DNA from: Rhodothermales bacterium
Lineage (GTDB): Bacteria > Bacteroidota > Rhodothermia > Rhodothermales > Bin80
Assembly (NCBI GenBank): GCA_028278205.1
Contig: JANQES010000120.1
Location: forward strand, 1 to 64,000
Length of the DNA stretch: 64,000 nucleotides
Direction of reading: 5' to 3'
Made by a program: the position numbers and the translations under genes. The notes below the pieces were generated by a model, which worked only from the letters and a program-made list of their open reading frames with translations, searched no databases and was not told the DNA's origin. Of this stretch, positions 60,372 through 64,000 are shown piece after piece; position 1 is the first letter of the stretch; the number at the start of each line of letters is the position of its first letter.

Positions 60372-61406
60372 ATGACGCGAGCTGCCATCACCGCCGTCGG
60401 GCATTATCTGCCCGAAGATCGCCTGACCAACGAAGACCTCGAACGCATGGTCGATACCAACGACGAGTGGATTCGAACACGCACGGGCATCAGCGAACGG
60501 CGCATCCTCTGGGACAACGATAAGGCGACCTCGTACATGGCTATCAAAGCCGCCAACGAGTTGCTCGACAAGCGCGGCATCGGCGCCGAAGAGATCGATG
60601 TCATCCTCGTCGCCACGGTCACGCCAGACATGCTTTTTCCCGCCACGGCGTGCCTTGTTCAGGCCGGCATCGGCGCGACGAGGGCGTGGGGCTTCGACAT
60701 CTCGGCGGCGTGCAGCGGCTTTCTGTTTGCCTTGAACACGGGCGCCCGCTTCGTCGAGAGTGGCCAGCACCAGAAGGTGATGGTCATCGGCGCCGACAAG
60801 ATGAGCAGCATCATCGATTACACCGACCGCAACACGTGCGTGCTTTTTGGCGATGGCGCCGCTGCCGTCTTGCTCGAACCCGCCCCCGACGGCTACGGCC
60901 TCATCGACTCGGTGCTCAAGTGCGACGGCAACAACTGGGAGGCCTTGCGGATGCTCGGCGGCGGCAGCCTCAACCCGCCGACCCACGAGACGATCGATCA
61001 GCGGATGCATTATATCTACCAGGAAGGCCGGACGGTCTTCAAGGTGGCCGTCCAGGGTATGGCCGACGTTGCCGCTGAGGTGATGCAGCGCAACGGCCTC
61101 ACGGGCGACGACATCCGCTACCTCGTGCCGCATCAGGCCAACGAGCGTATCATCGGGGCTACGGCGCGTCGTATGGGCATTACCATGGAGAAGGTGATGC
61201 TCAACATCAGCCGCTACGGCAACACCACCGCCGCGACGATTCCGCTGTGCCTCCACGACTGGGAGCGCCAACTCCATCGCGGCGACAACCTCGTGCTGGC
61301 GGCTTTCGGCGGCGGCTTTACCTGGGGCGCTACCTACCTCAAATGGGCCTACGACGGCGCCGACGTGGCCGCCGAAGCCGAAGCCGAAATGGCGACGGAA
61401 GCATAA
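60372..61406 (+). CDS. fabH: 3-oxoacyl-ACP synthase III (KAS III)
   Basis: This 344-residue enzyme starts fatty acid chains by condensing acetyl-CoA with malonyl-ACP. The active-site Cys is in DISAACSGFLFAL, His in VPHQANERII and Asn in SRYGNTTAATIPL. The N-terminal TNDEWIRTRTGISERR is typical. The C-terminus (AAEAEAEMATEA) is a short acidic addition. fabD follows after an intergenic repeat. Confidence 0.96.
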   Translation: MTRAAITAVGHYLPEDRLTNEDLERMVDTNDEWIRTRTGISERRILWDNDKATSYMAIKAANELLDKRGIGAEEIDVILVATVTPDMLFPATACLVQAGIGATRAWGFDISAACSGFLFALNTGARFVESGQHQKVMVIGADKMSSIIDYTDRNTCVLFGDGAAAVLLEPAPDGYGLIDSVLKCDGNNWEALRMLGGGSLNPPTHETIDQRMHYIYQEGRTVFKVAVQGMADVAAEVMQRNGLTGDDIRYLVPHQANERIIGATARRMGITMEKVMLNISRYGNTTAATIPLCLHDWERQLHRGDNLVLAAFGGGFTWGATYLKWAYDGADVAAEAEAEMATEA

Positions 61407-61414
61407 TCTCTCAT

Positions 61415-61490
61415 TGCGGAATTCGGAATTCGGATTGCGGAATTGTCTCAAAGGACACCCAATCCAAAATCCAAAATCCAAAATCCAAAA
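61415..61490. repeat. Heptad repeat, ATTTTGG family with a variant left arm, copy 6
   Basis: The right arm is four tandem CCAAAAT units ending at the ATG of fabD, whose A is the last repeat base. The left arm (61417-61445) has the same 7-base period but a different word, GGAATTC/GGATTGC, so the arms pair poorly. It is a mosaic of two word families. Confidence 0.75.
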
Positions 61491-62443
61491 TGAAAACAGC
61501 GTTTCTCTTTCCCGGCCAGGGGTCGCAGTACGTGGGGATGGGGCGGGATCTGTATGAGGCGTTTCCGCAGGCCCGCGCCCGCTTCGAGGCCGCCGATGCC
61601 TTGTTGGACATCCCGCTGACCCGGCTCAAGTTCGGCGCAGGGGGCGATGCCGACGCCGAGGCCGAAGCGCTCACGCAAACCGACGTGACGCAGCCGGCCA
61701 TCTACGTCCACAGCATGGCCGTGATGGCGGTGCTGGCCGAACACGGCCTGGAGCCGGACATGACCGCCGGCCATAGTCTCGGCGAATACAGCGCGCTGGC
61801 GGCTGCCGGCGCCATTCGCTTCGAAGACGGCCTGCGCATCGTCCGGCTGCGCGGCCAGCTTATGGCCGAAGCCGGCGAGAAGCGGCCCGGCACCATGGCC
61901 GCCATCCTGGGCATGGGCGACGAAGACGTCGAACACCTCTGCCTCGAAGCCTCGGAGGGCAGCCACTACGTCCACCCGGCCAACTTCAATGCGCCCGGCC
62001 AGGTAGTCATCTCCGGCGATGTGCGGGCCGTCTACAAAGCCATCGCGCTGGCTAAAGAGCGCGGCGCGCGGCGGGCGCTGCCGCTCAAAGTCAGCGGCGC
62101 GTTTCATTCTCCGTTGATGGATTATGCCCGCGACGGCCTGGCCATGGCGCTGATCAAGCTCGATATTCAGGAGCCGCGTTGCCCGGTCTATCTCAACGTC
62201 ACCGGCGAGCCGACGACCACACCGCTGGAGATCCGCGAGCGCCTGCTCGAACAACTCATGGCGCCGGTGATGTGGTCGCAAACACTCCAGAACATGCACG
62301 CCGACGGGGCGCAGCGCTTCGTGGAGGTCGGCCCCGGCAAGGTCCTCTCCGGCCTGGTGCGCCGCACCCTGGGCCGCGACCTCGAAACCACCCCCGCCGG
62401 CAAAGCCGCCGAATTGCACGGCCTGGCCGAGGCGGTTGGGTAA
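61490..62443 (+). CDS. fabD: Malonyl-CoA:ACP transacylase
   Basis: This 317-residue enzyme loads malonate on acyl carrier protein. LFPGQGSQYVGMG opens the protein, the catalytic Ser is in TAGHSLGEYSALAAAG, and the His lies in VSGAFHSPLM. VGPGKVLSGLVRR is near the end. The length is standard. Its start codon grows directly out of the CCAAAAT repeat, and the upstream open frame is not part of the gene. A hairpin separates it from fabG. Confidence 0.96.
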   Translation: MKTAFLFPGQGSQYVGMGRDLYEAFPQARARFEAADALLDIPLTRLKFGAGGDADAEAEALTQTDVTQPAIYVHSMAVMAVLAEHGLEPDMTAGHSLGEYSALAAAGAIRFEDGLRIVRLRGQLMAEAGEKRPGTMAAILGMGDEDVEHLCLEASEGSHYVHPANFNAPGQVVISGDVRAVYKAIALAKERGARRALPLKVSGAFHSPLMDYARDGLAMALIKLDIQEPRCPVYLNVTGEPTTTPLEIRERLLEQLMAPVMWSQTLQNMHADGAQRFVEVGPGKVLSGLVRRTLGRDLETTPAGKAAELHGLAEAVG

Positions 62444-62450
62444 ACCTTTT

Positions 62451-62472
62451 AATTTTTTCGCCAGAAAAAATT
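62451..62472. repeat. CTGGCG-core hairpin, copy f, abutting the fabG start codon
   Basis: Nine-base arms (62451-62459 and 62464-62472) pair perfectly around GCCA (complement TGGC). The base after the right arm is the A of the fabG ATG, repeating the arrangement at 21726. Confidence 0.85.
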
Positions 62473-63216
62473 ATGGATTTCACAGGGAAAAGCGTCCTCG
62501 TCACCGGGGGCACACGGGGGATCGGGCGGGCCATCGTCGAGGCTTTTGCTGAAGCCGGGGCGCGGGTGGCCTTCACGTATCGCTCGTCGTCGGACCAGGC
62601 CGAGGCGTTGCGCGCCAGGCTCGAAGAGCAGGGCGTCGAAGCGCTCGTCTTTCAGGGCGATGCCGCCGATGCCGGGGCCGCCCAGGAAGCCATCGACGGC
62701 GTGCTCGAAGCCTGGGGACGGCTCGACGTGCTCGTCAACAACGCCGGCATCACCCGCGACAACCTGATGCTGCGCATGAGCGAGGACGACTGGGACGCCG
62801 TCATCAACACCAATCTCAAGAGCGTTTTCAACTTTTCCAAAGCCGCCTACCGGCCCATGATGAAGCAGCGCGGCGGCAAGATCGTCAACATCTCGTCGGT
62901 CGTCGGGGTCACGGGCAATCCGGGGCAGACCAACTACGCGGCTTCCAAAGCCGGCATCATCGGCTTTTCGAAGAGTCTCGCCAAAGAACTCGGACGCCGA
63001 GGCATCACGATCAACGTCGTCGCGCCGGGTTACGTCGAGACCGATATGACGGCGGCCATTGCCGAGAAGGCGCGCGAGGCCATGCTCGGCGCGATCCCGC
63101 TGGCACGCCCGGCCACACCCCAGGACATCGCCGGCGCCGTGCTGTTCCTGGCCTCCTCCCACGCCGACTACATCACCGGCCACGTCCTCCACGTCGACGG
63201 CGGACTAGCCATGTGA
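62473..63216 (+). CDS. fabG: 3-oxoacyl-ACP reductase
   Basis: This 247-residue short-chain dehydrogenase reduces 3-oxoacyl-ACP with NADPH. The nucleotide-binding VLVTGGTRGIGRAIVE, NNAGITRDNLM, the catalytic Ser of VNISSVVG, the YAASK Tyr-Lys pair and APGYVETDMT are all present. The C-terminus HVDGGLAM is classic. acpP, which often follows, is not in the window; a perfect palindrome and then a helicase gene follow instead. Confidence 0.96.
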   Translation: MDFTGKSVLVTGGTRGIGRAIVEAFAEAGARVAFTYRSSSDQAEALRARLEEQGVEALVFQGDAADAGAAQEAIDGVLEAWGRLDVLVNNAGITRDNLMLRMSEDDWDAVINTNLKSVFNFSKAAYRPMMKQRGGKIVNISSVVGVTGNPGQTNYAASKAGIIGFSKSLAKELGRRGITINVVAPGYVETDMTAAIAEKAREAMLGAIPLARPATPQDIAGAVLFLASSHADYITGHVLHVDGGLAM

Positions 63217-63253
63217 TTTTTCTTTTTGATTGCGCGCAATCAAAAAGAAAAAT
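63216..63253. terminator. Perfect 38-base palindrome after fabG, probable terminator
   Basis: The two 19-base halves (63216-63234 and 63235-63253) are exact complements, with A/T-rich ends and a GCGC centre. The fabG stop codon overlaps its first base. It can act as a terminator in both directions. Confidence 0.65.
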
Positions 63254-63316
63254 GAGGATCGCATCCAGCGATGGGGCGTATGAGCCTTTCTGCTCATCAC
63301 GGAAAACCCACCCACA

Positions 63317-64000
63317 ATGGAGTCCAACCCAGACGATAGTCCCTACACCCAGGTTATTGATTTAACGTCGAAGGCGCAGCGCGCCGTGCGGGACGAACAG
63401 GCCAAGAGTCAATTTCCCGAACCGGATCCCAAACTTCCCGAAGCCACCCCTGAAACGCTCACGGGCCGGGTGCGCCAGGCTTTCGAAGCCACCGGCTGGC
63501 CGGATCTGATGCCGGTCCAGAAGAAATCCATCCCCTACATGCTCGACGGGCGCGACCTGATCGTGCAATCGCGGACCGGATCGGGCAAGACGGGCGCGTT
63601 TTTGCTGCCGCTTTTCGATGTGCTCGACCCCGCGCGCGACGAGACGCAGGCGCTGATCCTGACACCCACCCGCGAGCTGGCCCGGCAGATCTTCGACGAG
63701 TTCGAGCGGATGAAATCGGGGGCGCCGGAAACCGAGGCCTTGCGGGCGACGCTCGTCTACGGCGGCGTCCGGTATCAGACGCAGAACCGCGAACTCAAAG
63801 CTGGCGCCCACCTCGTCATCGGCACGCCGGGACGGATCCTCGATCACCTCGACCGCCGGACGTTCTCGCTCGGCACGCTCAGCGTTTTCATCCTCGACGA
63901 AGCCGACGAGATGCTCTCGATGGGCTTTTATCCGGCCATGCAGACGCTCAAGCGGTATCTGCCCTCGGAGCGGCAATCCTATATGTTCAGCGCCACGATG
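63317..64000 (+). CDS. DEAD-box RNA helicase (partial, runs off the window)
   Basis: The first 228 residues are visible. After an acidic N-terminus (about 1-45) come the Q motif (PVQKKSIP), Walker A (SRTGSGKTGAF), PTRELARQI, GTPGRILDHL, the DEAD box (VFILDEADEML) and the SAT motif (FSATM) at the very edge. These define an ATP-dependent RNA helicase of the RhlE/CsdA type. The remaining C-terminal domain lies outside the window. The start is the ATG at 63317. Confidence 0.93.
   Translation, partial: MESNPDDSPYTQVIDLTSKAQRAVRDEQAKSQFPEPDPKLPEATPETLTGRVRQAFEATGWPDLMPVQKKSIPYMLDGRDLIVQSRTGSGKTGAFLLPLFDVLDPARDETQALILTPTRELARQIFDEFERMKSGAPETEALRATLVYGGVRYQTQNRELKAGAHLVIGTPGRILDHLDRRTFSLGTLSVFILDEADEMLSMGFYPAMQTLKRYLPSERQSYMFSATM

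Overview
The window looks like chromosomal DNA from a GC-rich member of the Bacteroidota/Rhodothermota, most likely near the Rhodothermales. Five things point there: a small DUF4295-type gene directly after rpmG, a type IX secretion sorting tail on a secreted protein, very large propeller-type hybrid sensor kinases, a few promoters that fit the Bacteroidota pattern (TTG, about 20 bases, TAnnTTTG), and a dnaB split by inteins. The genus is inference from gene content; no 16S rRNA gene is present.

Layout. 0.6-5 kb: a secreted EEP-fold phosphodiesterase, a broken metallophosphoesterase remnant, pgi, a strong candidate replication origin (3.24-3.72 kb), a tandem universal stress protein and two tiny single-pass membrane proteins. 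5-15.6 kb: an HTH protein and two overlapping paralogous hybrid sensors, each with two histidine kinase modules. 15.7-28.4 kb: comEC, nusB, a PPP-type phosphatase, ychF, an ankyrin protein, two outer-membrane-like proteins, a lipoprotein, a LolC/E-type permease, a phosphosulfolactate synthase family gene, and rpmB-rpmG-DUF4295. 28.4-29.0 kb: tRNA-Pro, tRNA-Arg(UCU) interrupted by a group I intron, and tRNA-Cys. 29-35.6 kb: a decayed rtcA, dnaB with two full-length inteins, and a family-4-like uracil-DNA glycosylase without the usual Fe-S cysteines. 35.9-40.3 kb: envelope proteins (an NlpC/P60 plus YARHG protein and an M15 peptidase) and two small HTH proteins. 40.3-48.4 kb, minus strand: coaBC, gmk, yicC, tRNA-Ser, frr, pyrH, tsf, rpsB, rpsI, rplM. 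48.7-54.4 kb: an ECF sigma factor with a probable anti-sigma partner, an AraC-type HTH protein, a secreted S1 protease and a delta-60 repeat protein. 54.5-57.4 kb: dnaN and dnaA. 58.3-64 kb: yceD, rpmF, plsX, fabH, fabD, fabG and a DEAD-box helicase cut by the window edge.

How the genes work together. Replication functions are spread out: the candidate oriC lies between pgi and usp, while dnaA and dnaN sit more than 50 kb away and dnaB lies between. The minus-strand block at 40-48 kb serves translation and nucleotide supply, and the block at 58-63 kb serves fatty-acid and phospholipid synthesis.

The most unusual feature is what fills the intergenic spaces. Many are occupied by inverted-repeat elements built from short words. 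Several unrelated word families share a 7-base period, others a 10-base period, and one hairpin family shares a CTGGCG core. These elements reach into stop codons and gene 3' ends, and in four cases abut or contain the start codon of the next gene.
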